From the NCBI GenBank assembly GCA_038277395.1, contig CM076193.1, positions 177,422,711-177,486,710 on the forward strand: 64,000 nucleotides of DNA, given 5' to 3'. Position numbers and translations under genes: made by a program. This DNA comes from Dryocosmus kuriphilus (Eukaryota; Arthropoda; Insecta; Hymenoptera; Cynipidae). This document shows, piece by piece, positions 23,546-33,330 of the stretch. The notes below the pieces were generated by a model, which ran no database searches, was not told where the DNA came from, and saw nothing but the letters and a program-made list of their open reading frames with translations. Position 1 is the stretch's first letter, and the number at the start of each line of letters is the position of its first letter.

Positions 23546-24050
23546 TTGGTCAATATGAAAAAGAACAAATGGCTTGAAACTCAAAATAATACTAATTTAA
23601 AATTAACCTTACCTTATGCTGAGGGTTTATCAGAAAGATCAAAAGGTTCTTTAAAAAAATTTAATATCAATGTTTATTTCAAAAATGCATATTATTTAGA
23701 TAAATTTTTAATAAGCAAAAAAAAAAAAGATAAAGACAGTATCGAGAACTTAAGCGGCGTCATCTACAGAATCAATTGTAAGGGTTGTAGTGGAGTGTAC
23801 ATCGGAGAAACTGGGAGGAGATTAAAAGATCGTATTGCGGAACATAAAAGAGGTTCTGTTGTTGGAAATCAGAGCACGGGCTTAGCACAAAATGCATGGA
23901 ATTCAGATCATTCTTTTTATTTTGATTTCAAAGCATTAAAATTTTAGGTAAAGAAACAAATACATTTAAAAGATGGATTTTAGAATCCATTTTTATTAAC
24001 AAATTTAAAAAAATCTTCCATAAATTTAATAACCGAAACACTAAACATTA
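23546..24050 (+). pseudogene. PLE family C GIY-YIG nuclease fragment, plus copy
   Basis: This is the inverted twin of the minus-strand fragment. The connector LKLTLPYAEGLSERSKGSLK is followed by GVIYRINCKGC and YIGETGRRLKDRIAEHK. A one-base change of frame at about 23935 stops the ORF at 23947. Downstream in another frame the C-terminus continues (KRWILESIFI...KIFHKFNNRNTKH) to about 24050. The two copies differ by enough substitutions and indels to show that the palindrome is not recent. Confidence 0.8.
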
Positions 24051-24869
24051 ATAAGATATATCAAAGTATCACCAAATGAAACATTTTTACTGTTCGAATT
24101 TCCCGCCTCCTCATCTGTATTGAATAGGTAAACCAATTATATATTTTTTAACATTTTCCTTCATTTTTTGGAAAATTGTTAATTATCATATGGATTAATA
24201 ATTCACGGTCAAAGGAAAAAGGAGAGGAAAAATTGGATTATTCCAATTTTTAACATTCAAAGATATGGTTTTACAAGATTTAGAATCAGACATTTTTAGC
24301 AACTTAGATTTACAAATTCATACATATTTTAGATATGTGGACGACGCTTTTCTGATTTTACCCAAAGATAAAATTGATAATATTCTTCACAAATTTAATT
24401 CATATCATCAAAGACTTAATTTTACTTACGAAATTGAAGAAAATAATGCTATTCCTTTTTTGAATGTCAGAGTCATTAAAAACAACAATGGCCAAATTAT
24501 CACGGACTGGTATAGAGAAGATACCTTTTCAGGCAGATACCTAAACATCATATGTAACCATCCTATTCAACACAAAATAGGAATCATTAAAAATTTAGTT
24601 GATACCATTTTAAGATCATCACATGAATCCTTTGTAAACTCCAATATTAAATTTATCAAAGACACTCTAATATTAAATAATTATCCAAAAAACTTTATCA
24701 AGAAACATATTGAAAATTTTTTAAAGAACAGAAATCAACTCAATGTTGAACAAGTTAACAATACTATTATTGACAATATTGATTTTAAACGCACAATTTC
24801 TATACGTTTTCATGGTTCTTTGTCTTTTGAACTAAAAAGAATTCTTAAATCATTATAACATAGATCTTT

Positions 24870-25670
24870 AAGTACCAGAATAGTCAAATCCAATGTGAGA
24901 TACAATTTAGAATACGTTTCTTACAATTGTAACAATTTAATCAATTTTCAATAAGTACCTTGATACACATCTTTAGCTACGTCATCACATCATTGTGAGC
25001 TATGCCTTTAAGTCTCATGTCGAACCTTTGATCTCTGTCATCCTTGCTCTCTATCACATTCATGATATTAATCTGTTTTACGGATCCATTTTAATGTAGA
25101 GAAGCTTGTCTCCTCTTCCATAAACAAATGTTTTTAATTTTTTATCTATTTACAAGTTTTTCTACAATTTTAACTCATACAAAGAAATGACAATTATATG
25201 CAATTTTTTAAAACAAGTTTTGTTTTGACACAACAACAAACTTTTACACATTTGAAAACCCGTTTTTTGACAAACTTGAACATGCTCCGTTTTTTTTATA
25301 TAATAAAAAAACTATATAACACAAACTAAAGGTAAAAAATATTCTTTATACAACTTTATAATTCTCTAAACAATTACAATTACTTTACAATTCAAAAAAA
25401 TTTTTAAATTTAACCCAATTTCAATATGAATTTAAGAGAGCATGGAAAGCGCTATTATTGTTTTCCTAAATTTTTTGCATTACCATATGGTGATTTTGTA
25501 GCAGTTGAGATTCTTGACAATCCTGATGAGGGGAATGGGTTTACCTCCCGAAACTTCGAAATAAAACATTCTACAAACTTAGTCCGAAGTATCTCATCAT
25601 CAACCTAACCTAACAAAAGTACTCAAAATTCTCGGACATTATAGAACTATTTCAAGATTTATAAAGTTAG
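24870..25670 (+). repeat. PLE B2 3' terminal repeat (pseudo-LTR)
   Basis: Direct repeat of 20056-20755, with an additional 5' part (24870-24945) that is the inverse of 19735-19830. It contains the ribozyme motif and ends ...CCTAACCTAACAAAAGTACTCAAAATTCTCGGAC. The 60-codon frames crossing the ribozyme in both repeats are shadows of this noncoding structure. Confidence 0.75.
25523..25557 (+). ncRNA. Hammerhead-like motif, B2 3' terminal repeat
   Basis: CUGAUGA at 25523-25529, stem II GGGG/CCUCC with an inner GGU/ACC, then CGAAAC at 25549-25554. Core nucleotides are intact. The following UUC replaces GUC, which is seen in the inverted B1 fragment at 17455-17475, so stem III would be altered. 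Stem I is weak by eye. Confidence 0.5.
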
Positions 25671-25794
25671 ATACTATTAGTTTCTTGGGGAACAGATGTC
25701 CTCAGTGATTTGTTTTACGTCTGGTATGAGAAGCAGATAAGGACAAAAAGCGATTCTTTCAGACAATTTTTAAAGATTAAAAGATGGCGAACGA

Positions 25795-25826
25795 CGTTTC
25801 GTTAATCTTTAGCTTAACCTGATCAG
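25795..25826 (-). ncRNA. Hammerhead-like motif, family E left arm
   Basis: Minus strand: CUGAUCA, then stem II GUUAA...UUAAC (five perfect pairs), then GAAACGUC. One core base (G8) is C. The partner at 27560 keeps CUxAUGA, so the ancestor probably had CUGAUGA. Confidence 0.45.
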
Positions 25827-26441
25827 GTTATAGATTACAATGTTAAAATACAAAATATACGATAAACGATGATTTTGAATAGTAATTATTATAACGTATT
25901 AAGTTATTTGCCAATTAGAATTATTAATCATGATATTCATTATAATCGCTGTTCTAAACGTTAAAAAAGTCACACGCCTTTCTTGAAAGATATTTTAGAT
26001 TAATTGTGTAAAACTCGATAGTCATATTCAGGTTTAATAACAATTGTCGTTTTGATGTTACTCGATCCGGAACGGTTATGAATAAAGGAGCTTGTACGAA
26101 ATAGTAAACAACTGAGAATAGTTTTGTGGAAATTTAGAGGGTTAGGTATAATTGTTACCTTGTTCTAATTCATTGCAGTATGGAATTGGTTTGAGATGAT
26201 TGTATCATATTAAAAATTTAAAAAAAATTGATTTGGATAAAAACATGTTGGTTTAAAAAGTATTTCTTTGTAAAAGCCAAGCTGGCATAGAATAGCACCT
26301 AGCCACCTGAAAGTGGGTCGAATACTGTCAAAACATTGTTTCCTATTTCATATAAACTTCTTTTTTCAATATAAATTCCAGATCGAATATCGTCAAAAAA
26401 ACAATTATTATTAAACCTGAATATGGTTACCGAATTTGATA

Positions 26442-27383
26442 TACGATGTTTGATCAAAAAGTATGGTTACTTTTTGAATTTCGCGGGATGCGTACAGTCG
26501 ATGTTCGTTTTTCTTTTTTTCTTACGTTGGTACACTCGTCCCAAACATATTTACACAGTTTCAGCTATGTTGCATATTTCGTTTGTTTGTGAGAGGTATA
26601 AAGGTTAGAAGTGTTTTGCGTGCTCGTCGATTTTCTTCTGTCGAAAAAAATGTATGAAGGAATTTGCATTCAATTTTGTGTAAAAAATGGAACTAAGTGC
26701 TCCAAAACACTTGGAATGTTGACAGTGGCATACGGTGAGTGTACTCTGAGTTAAAAAATGTTTATAAGTGGTACAAACTCTTTCGGGAAGGCCGAGAAGA
26801 TGTTAATGACGAAGCTCGCCCTGGACGTCCCAGCACGTCAACAACTGATGAAAACGTTGAAGAAGTGAAGAAAATAGTGTTGGCGAATCGTCAAATTACC
26901 ATTAGAGAAGTTACTGATGATGTCGGCATCTCGTTTGGCTCTTGCCAAGCAATTTTAGTGGATATTTTGGGTATGAGACGTATGTCAGCGAAGTTTATTC
27001 TGAAAGCACGATAATGCGCCAACTCACACGTCATTGCTTGTTCGTAATTTTTTGGCCAAAAGCAACACCATAATCATGCCTCTGCCACCGTATTCACCAG
27101 ATTTGGCTCCCTGCGACTTTTTGCTGTTTCCGAAACTGAAAAGACCCATGAAAGGACGGCGTTTTACGACGATTGAGGAGACAAAGGCCGCATCGCTGGA
27201 AGAGCTGAAGGCTATACCAAAAAGTGCTTATCATAAATACTTAGACGATTGGAAAAAGCGCTGGCACAAATGTATTATATCCGAGGGGGATTACTTTGAA
27301 GGGGACAACATCAATATTGATGAATAAATAAATATCTTTTGATAAAAATAAAAAGTCACCTTACTTTTTGATCACACCTTGTA
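26442..27383 (+). mobile_element. mariner element with internal deletion (26444-27381), TA duplication
   Basis: Terminal inverted repeats contain TTGATCAAAAAGTATGGTTAC on the left (about 26450) and its counterpart GTGATCAAAAAGTAAGGTGAC reading in from the right end. Each end is flanked by TA (26442-26443 and 27382-27383), the mariner target duplication. At 938 bp it is shorter than full-length mariners (about 1.3 kb) because the middle of the transposase is deleted. A second, smaller relic of the same family is at 54105-54513. Confidence 0.85.
26739..27327 (+). pseudogene. mariner transposase, internally deleted
   Basis: The 5' part (26739-27014) encodes the DNA-binding region: YKWYKLFREGREDVNDEARP, then the GRPSTSTTDENVEEVK linker and a second helix-turn-helix (QITIREVTDDVGISFGSCQA). 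At about 27005 the frame jumps to DNAPTHTS, holding the second catalytic Asp, followed by LPPYSPDLAPCDFLLFPKLK with the third Asp of the DD34D triad. The segment with the first catalytic Asp is deleted. The tail ends KRWHKCIISEGDYFEGDN at 27327. It cannot catalyse transposition but keeps both ends, so it could have been moved by a full-length relative. Confidence 0.85.
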
Positions 27384-27559
27384 CATGACTAACAAAATAT
27401 CTTTCATCAACAGCATGTGACTCATTTAACGTTTCGAGCAACGACAGTAATTAATATCATGATTAATAACTCTAATTGGTAACTTACTACATTATAACAA
27501 TAACTATTCTAGGTCATCCATTATTACATATTTTGTATTGTAACACTGTAATCTAGAAC

Positions 27560-27590
27560 CTAATGAAGTTAATATAAAGGTTGACGGAAC
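27560..27590 (+). ncRNA. Hammerhead-like motif, family E right arm
   Basis: CUAAUGA, then AGUUAA...GGUUGAC as stem II, then GGAAC. It is decayed at one base in each core half (G5 to A, and GAAAC to GGAAC). These positions are intact in the left-arm copy, where a different base is lost. Confidence 0.35.
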
Positions 27591-28006
27591 GCCGCGCCGT
27601 TCTCCATGGCCATCTTTTAGCCATTAAAAATTGTCTGGAAGAATCGTTTCTTGTCCTTATAGCAATTAAAAAATCCTAAAAAGGCAGTAGATAGAAAACT
27701 GGCACAAAAGTATGGAAACACCTGAATAACTCATATCAAGGTCAAATTCATTTCTTTAAGTGGGAAGCTTCATTTTTTAATGCAGATTTGAAAAGAGCGG
27801 GAAATTTTCCGTTCAAGTATGACCATGACCATGCCCTTGAACATGAAGTTCAATGTAATTCCAAGGTCGAACTTGTTTTTGTCAACACCTTTCAATTTTT
27901 TAAGTGTCATTCTCTTAGCCCTGAACCAGGCTTTCAAGGTATTTTAAAAAGCTTCTTTCAAGACTTTTGAAAAATTACAGCCACTGTAGTGTATCTCCTA
28001 GCGATC

Positions 28007-28213
28007 CCAGTCAGTCAAGGCAAGGCTCACGGTCCCGGACAGTTAAGGGAAGGTTATGGCCCGGCCAGTTAAGGCAAGGCTAATGATCCCAGTCAGATAA
28101 GGCAAGGAGATGGACCGTCCAGTTAAGTTAAGGCTAACAATTCCAGTCAGTGAAGACAAGGAGATGCTCCGTTCAGTTAAGACAAGGCGAAAGATCCCGG
28201 CCAGTTAAGGCAA
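28007..28213. repeat. ~30-bp minisatellite
   Basis: About seven imperfect units of the type 'gatcccagtcagttaaggcaaggct', with units alternating between 'CCCAGTCAG' and 'CCGGCCAG' starts. It lies at the inner edge of the fold-back left arm, whose last bases (GATCCCAGTCAG) are the apparent seed of the unit. Confidence 0.75.
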
Positions 28214-28216
28214 GGC

Positions 28217-28975
28217 TTACAAGCTGTGTTCAAAGTGTTCTCCACCAAAATCCTGGCAGATTCCTAGACGGACATAAGAATCTTCTATCGCATCCTTTAT
28301 CATATCAGGTGTAATATCAGCGCAAGTAGTGAGTATGTTTTGCCCTGGATCTTCTAAATCTCGCGGCTTAGTATCGTATGCTTTATTTTTTATGTAGCTC
28401 CAAAGAAAGAAGTCAGGTGCAGTCAGATCAGGGACCTGGCTGGCCACTCAATGTTTCCTCTGCGACCTATCCAACCATTACTAAATACTACATCTAGCTA
28501 GATTTTTACAATCACCCCAAAATGAGCAGTTGCTCCATCATGCACTTAGCAAACCTCATTAAAATCATCACTAGCTATATCATGAATCGCTGGGACTATT
28601 TTCGCCTGCAGTAATTCCAGATATCTTGGTCCATCTAAATTTCCGTCAATGAAAAAAGGTCCAATTATTCGATCCCTAAAAACACCTGCCCAAACATTCA
28701 ATTTTTGCGGGTATTACGTGTAATGCTCTCGCAGCCAATGAGGATCTTCGTTGCTCCAATATCTGCAATTGCGGCGATTGACTTCATCGTTAAGTCGAAA
28801 TATTGATTCGTCTGAAAAAAACGACCAGTGACTGAAAATTAGGTTTCTGAATAATTCTTTCCATCATGTTCTCACAAAATTCAACTCGCCGGTCAAAATC
28901 ATCTTCATTTATTTCTTGACATACTTTAGAGTACGTTACACGGTTGGCGGACAAGATTTTCAAAACATCGACCAA
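28217..28975 (-). pseudogene. Tc1/mariner-superfamily DDE transposase relic
   Basis: The minus-strand N-terminal part (28790-28975) reads KVCQEINEDDFDRRVEFCEN, typical of a widespread insect transposase. It continues into FFRRINIST, where an active relative has a catalytic Asp. In broken frames the middle contains a 'YWSNEDPHWLREH'-type segment, then a 'DGATAHF'-like stretch near 28530. The C-terminal ORF (28217-28447) starts at PDLTAPDFFLWSYIKNKAYD, holding the third acidic residue. Multiple frameshifts and stops make it inactive. No terminal repeats of its own were identified. Confidence 0.7.
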
Positions 28976-29547
28976 TTTACGCCAAATTTGGTATGCGGAG
29001 GTTTTTGGATCGCTGATTACGAACCTAAAGTTATTTTGTGAAAACTATTAATCCAAGATGGCGGAACTAAGTTGGCAGACAAGATTTTCGAAAAATCAAC
29101 TAATTTACGCCAAATTTGGTGTAAAACTGGGACTAATAAGAATAGCCCAAAATCTGACTGGGTTCGCTAGGAGGTACCTTACATTGGCTGTAATTTTTCA
29201 AAATTCTTTTAAAAATCTTTTTAAATGACGCTGAAGGCCTGATTCAAGGCCAAGAGCACGATTATCGATAAAATTAGACTTGAAGGTAAAATTTCCTGCT
29301 CTCTTCAAATCCGCAATAAAAAATGAGGTTTCTCATTTGAAAAAACAAGTGTGACCTTGAAATGACCTTGAAGCTCGTGGTCAAGGTTAAATTTGAAGAT
29401 AAAATTTCCTGCTCTTTCCATATCCACAATGAAAAGTAGGGGTTCCCATTTGGAAAAAGAAGTTTGATCTTGGAATGACCTTCAAGGTCATGGTCAAATA
29501 CATTTTCAAGGTCATACTTGAACGTAAACAATAAGTTTTCAACAGAA

Positions 29548-30480
29548 TTTTTAAATATTGTAAGCAATAGACTATTGAACTACCCTTTTGCTTTGGGCCC
29601 GATATCAACTCTTCCTGACACAACTTCTTGTTTCGATAGATCTTGTCATGCTCAGTGACTGATGCTCAATCATCTTTGTAAAAGCATTATCTACTTTAAT
29701 GTTTAACGAGTCATAATAGTTAACTTTTTTTGTAAACCAATTAAAACCAAGTCTTTAGAATCTAAATTTTGCAAAAGAACAACTCGATTAAGACTGTAGC
29801 TTCCATATTTATAATGAGGCGGTAGAACTATTTTATTAATGTCATTACCGTCTTTAGGATTGTCTCAGATATACGCGAGCAGTGAATTTCAATATTTTCC
29901 TCATCCTCTTTTTTAATCATATTTTCAACAGCTCGCTTTTCCTTTTGGACAAATTCTGAAAAACAGAGTATATAATATAAACAATATTTATACATCGGAA
30001 TTGCTTAATAATGTAAATAATAGACTATTAATCTAACCTTTTAGCTTTTGGGCCAGAGATCAACTCCTCCTGACACAACTTCTTCTCTCGATAGATTTTG
30101 TAATGTTCAGTGACTGAAAGTCAATCAATTTTATAAAAGCATTATTTACTCTAATTTTTTATGAGTCATAGTAGTTAACTTTTTTGGTAAACCAAGTAAA
30201 ACTAACTCTTTGAAAGCCGACTTTTCCAAAACTATGAAGGGTCTCTTTTCTTCTCTTACATAACCTAAGATTTTTTGTGTGCAACATCATTTGTGTAACA
30301 ACTCTCGGCTTGTTTTTTGCTCGTTTTTTATTCAGTTTCAAAGAATACCTTCTGTTTTTGAATGAGAATATAAAAAGTTTTTGATACCTCTGTTTCAGAA
30401 CAATCGACGCTTTTAGGAGGAGAAGACACATTGATAGCAGACCTGCAGAAAGTACCAGTAAACTTGACTCTCCCTCGCAC
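29548..30480 (-). pseudogene. Duplicated ~210-bp segment, possible hAT transposase relic
   Basis: The segment 29548-29760 recurs at 30005-30215 in the same orientation (offset about 452 bp, roughly 80% similar by eye). On the minus strand both contain KxxFTKM-like coding traces. The sequence upstream (30230-30290) reads EEKRPFIVLEKSAFKELV, which recalls the 'PFSVVEDxGFRxLV' stretch of hAT transposases with BED fingers. All frames are broken. The hAT assignment is tentative. The segment could equally be two exons of an unknown gene. Confidence 0.25.
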
Positions 30481-30489
30481 TTCACTCCT

Positions 30490-32505
30490 TGCGGATGGTG
30501 AGTACGTTAAAAAGAGAAAAATTTATCTAAGCCTTGTAGAATGGCTCTGTCGGTCATTTCGCCTTCACGAGTGCAGATTACAGCCGTTGAGCTTTAAGCT
30601 TTGAAGCACGAAACGTTAACTTTCGTCGGTTTGTTCTGCGGCATGTTTTGTGTGGCTGGGGTGGCCAAATAGGCTCGACATATAAACCAAGAAGGGTGGA
30701 AAGAGGGTTTCTTTATCGAGACTACATACAGGTGAATTGCTTTTAATTGTATTTAATTGCAGCAGGACTGCAACTATATGAGGAGTGACAAAACTGAATG
30801 TTTATTTTCCAAATTGAAAATATAGTACTTTTATACAATTATCTTCTGGTTTCATGTGTGAACAAGCAATTATAAATAAATATTGTTGTAATTATTATTA
30901 TTCTGCGATGCACGATGATACTTGGGTGAATGACGAACAACAACAAAGCAATGTCTATACTTGTTTAAAAAAAATAATTAAAAATTAATTTGGAGAGATT
31001 ATTATCTCTAAATACGTTTTACTGTTACTGTTACTGTCCTATCTTCCTCTCCTCATATCTTCCTCTCCTCCTATATATGCAAAACTTTGACATATTTTAT
31101 GTTAATTTACAGGTAAACCATATAATTTTTACGATCGATTTGTGCTTCACAGATGCAATACTTAGACTTATTTATCAAAGAATTACATTGATATTGGTTG
31201 AAACAACAAAAAGAATCATCAAAGGTTCATCAAGTCGTCATCGCACATTCCAGAAAAAAGTTAAGGGGAAACTTCCTAGCTCGAAATTCCCTTGTGTTTA
31301 ATTGCGATAAAATACAGACTTATATGAAGAAATAATAGTTTTTGAAACATGCTTTTAAAATATGACAATCAAGATTGTTATTTTATTAACCTTGGTGTTG
31401 GAAACAATTTTCAAACTTGGCGAATTGTATAGAACAAGGACGAATTATGCTTTTATTTATTATGCCCTTATTCTTTTGACCATGTTATTCAAAGGACTAA
31501 ATTCACCAAATTTTATAACAATTCAACAAATATTTACTATAGACGTGAAAAAAACTTTCGATTGGAAACTTCAGAAGAAAAATTACAACCTTGAGAAAAT
31601 TGCTTTCAATTAATTTTGAAATTGAAATAGATAATTATGTTGCGCATAAAATTATTAGACACATCTAATAATTCTAGAAATTAATCACGATTAATATTCT
31701 CATCAGGTATATAAATTTAGCATCTCTGAGAAGAGGTAGCGTCGGCGATTAATGGAGCAATTCATTTAAAACATTTATTAATGAAAGGCCCTTGGGCGCT
31801 CGGGTAGTAAAAGAGAGTTATAGCACGGAAGAACAAAGTTACATTTTTTATTCTGTTCTAATTAAAATCCTGCTTTAATTCTACTATAGAGTCTCAAAAT
31901 TGCTCAGTTTCCAACGCCACTTACAAAAGTTACATATTTTAATGATTTTGATTTAAATGGCCTGAAAGAATATCGAGACAGTATATAATTTCACAATAAG
32001 TGATGATCTCCGGCTGATTGGATATTCCTTTCCTTTCTCTACTTTCCATCCTTCTTTCTTTTTCTTTGTTTCATTCCATCTCAAGGGTGGAAAACTCTCC
32101 TAGGTCCGCCTTGAGAAAAGTTATCTTTCCCGGATTCGGGATGGCGAAGTTGCCCGTTCGTGTCAGCTCAGTAATTTAATCGGGCGGCGGTGCAATTACT
32201 GACGAGGAAACTTATCCTGACAAAGTGTGTAACTCGTGTCGTTGCCACCGGCCGTTCTTAATAACTGCCCGTAGCCGCAGACTAAGTGGATAGCGTGGAG
32301 ATAAATTATGATAGAGAATTTATAATCAGAGACCTTCTCCATTCGAAAATTTGTAATCGAATCTTCTCACAATTGGAGATATTTCATAAGTTCCTGACCG
32401 TTTAAAGGACCCTACAAAAATATATTATAATATTAATCCAAGAATAAAAGGTGCTTCCTCCCTTATCTGTTCTAGTGCTGAGGTACTTCCTCTTCTACTC
32501 ATCTG
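30490..32505. other. No gene seen; GC-richer island at 31980-32300
   Basis: No recognised protein. A frame at 31362-31613 is hydrophobic and lacks support. The 31980-32300 stretch is unusually GC-rich for this window and non-repetitive (for example GGGCGGCGGTGCAATTACTG at about 32183). It could be host single-copy noncoding or UTR sequence. A short CT-rich patch (31035-31075) resembles the tract at 32560-32720. Confidence 0.4.
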
Positions 32506-32510
32506 GCCCG

Positions 32511-32904
32511 TCTCTAATATATTACTTTATTCTAATTTCTACTATTTTCTGACAACCTCCTCCTCGGGCTCCTCCTATCTTCCTCTCCTCCTATCCTCCT
32601 CTCCTCGTATCTTCCTCTACTCCTATCTTCCTCTCACCGTATCTTCATCTTTTTCTATCTTCCTCTCCTCCTATCTTCCTCACCTACTATCTTCCACCCC
32701 TTCTATCTTTCTCATTCTCCAATTGCCCCATCTTCAACTATTCTTTCTGCAAATTCAAGTAATTTTGTTAAAAATTCATTTTATGTTGAAAAATAATCTT
32801 TTTTATTCAAGTGAACTATAAGGTTTCTATTTGAAAATAAACTTTTTTTAAGTTAAAAATTGAACTATTTTGTTAAAAATTTATTTTTCTTAGTTAGAAA
32901 TTAA
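32511..32904 (+). repeat. CT-rich tract + minisatellite start, source copy of an inserted segment
   Basis: From TCTCTAATATATTAC through a 'cctatcttcctctcct' tract (32560-32720) to the first 'gttaaaaattcattttt' units. A nearly identical copy is at 34501-34915, inside the giant fold-back left arm. Confidence 0.85.
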
Positions 32905-33330
32905 ACTATTCCGATGAAAATTCTTTTTTTAAATTAAAATTTAACTTTGCGTAAAAATTCAAATATTTGGATTGAAATTTCATCTGTTACATTTTTTCTT
33001 TGCAGGGTTGGAATTTTAATTATTGTCTAATTTCTTTTCTTTGATTGATAACAACTGAAATATTTTTTCTGATAACTAATATTTTTTTGGGTTGAAAATT
33101 CATCTGTTTGGCTGGAAATTACTGTTCTTGTTGAAAATTCATCTTTCACAGCTAGAAATTCAGTTATTTTTTTGAAAATACCTTTCTTGGGTTAATAATC
33201 AAGCTATGTTTGGTTGAAAAAAAATTTTTTTTAAGTATAAAGTTTTTCGTGGAAAATTAACCTTTTTAAATTAAAAATTCCAATACTTTGATAAAAATTG
33301 ATCTTTTCTAGTGATTGTTTTTTTGCGTGA
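32750..33330 (+). repeat. 'gttgaaaattcatctttt' minisatellite block 1
   Basis: Degenerate units of roughly 15-30 bp built from 'gttgaaaattcatctttt' and 'ttaaactattttgttaaaa'. The same family fills 40830-42600, 43560-45010 and a short part of 53990-54110. Confidence 0.75.

Larger units (their letters stand above)
22324..24273. mobile_element. PLE family C (22337-24260), palindromic, with 13-bp TSD
   Basis: AGATATGGTTTTA occurs at 22324-22336 and again at 24261-24273, where the host RT sequence resumes exactly; this is a 13-bp target duplication. Inside, two GIY-YIG fragments face outwards in a near-palindrome: arm 22872-23483 (minus) against 23528-24137 (plus) around a loop of about 45 bp. The outermost 22337-22402 matches 24138-24206 in reverse. 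The left side has an additional terminal stretch (22403-22871) with a degenerate hammerhead-like motif. No RT domain remains. Confidence 0.85.
20877..24858 (+). pseudogene. PLE reverse transcriptase, copy B2, interrupted by PLE C
   Basis: A 5' part (20877-22336) and a 3' part (24261-24858) make one Penelope-type RT split by an insertion of 1924 bp. The N-terminal helical region includes NFMLNSLKRRLL and MNSSLTNFI. RT motifs are GLPKIHKTDCPLRPVVS (about 21898), LSLDVSSLFTNIPF (about 22098) and GSPMGSPIFPFLADMV just before the insertion. FRYVDDAFLILPK (about 24330) and DWYREDTFSGRY follow after it. Breaks: stops near 21329 and 21835, frameshifts near 21600 and 22200, and the insertion itself. 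The frame ends in ELKRILKSL at 24858, without a GIY-YIG domain. Confidence 0.85.
20056..25670 (+). mobile_element. PLE family B, copy B2, with direct terminal repeats and a nested PLE
   Basis: A terminal repeat of about 700 bp at 20056-20755 is repeated in the same direction at about 24950-25670. The shared right end reads through the ribozyme core, CCTAACCTAAC and then CTCAAAATTCTCGGAC. Between them is an RT body (20877-24858) split by the family C PLE at 22337-24260. Direct pseudo-LTRs are a known PLE arrangement. No GIY-YIG domain of its own is found before the 3' repeat. Confidence 0.8.
25735..27665. mobile_element. PLE-like terminal inverted repeats (family E) around a mariner
   Basis: Arm 25735-25985 is a diverged reverse complement of 27410-27665 (for example ATTATTAATCATGATATT at about 25919 against ATATCATGATTAATAAC at about 27453). 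Each arm carries a hammerhead-like sequence in mirror orientation: minus 25795-25826 and plus 27560-27590. The spacer holds AT-rich UTR-like sequence and the mariner at 26444-27381. No RT or GIY-YIG domain remains, so PLE identity rests on the ribozyme-like motifs and architecture. Confidence 0.5.
27700..29530. mobile_element. Fold-back element copy 1, arms rich in TCAAGGTCA
   Basis: The left arm (27700-28010) and right arm (about 28985-29530) are inverted copies. Both contain repeated TGACCTTGA/TCAAGGTCA words and the arm segment 'gtaatttttcaaaa' followed outward by CAGGCCTTCAAGG-type sequence. The left end begins CACAAAAGTATGGAAACACC, as does copy 2 at 39328 (CACAAAAGTATGGAAACGCC). Inside are a minisatellite (28007-28213) and a decayed DDE transposase on the minus strand. 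The transposase may belong to another element inserted in the loop. Confidence 0.6.

Noticed and set aside
30598..30625. CGAAACGTTAAC preceded by CTTTGAAGCA, a possible further hammerhead-like motif
   Set aside because: No stem II and no CUGAUGA-like half at the right distance, and no PLE sequence nearby.
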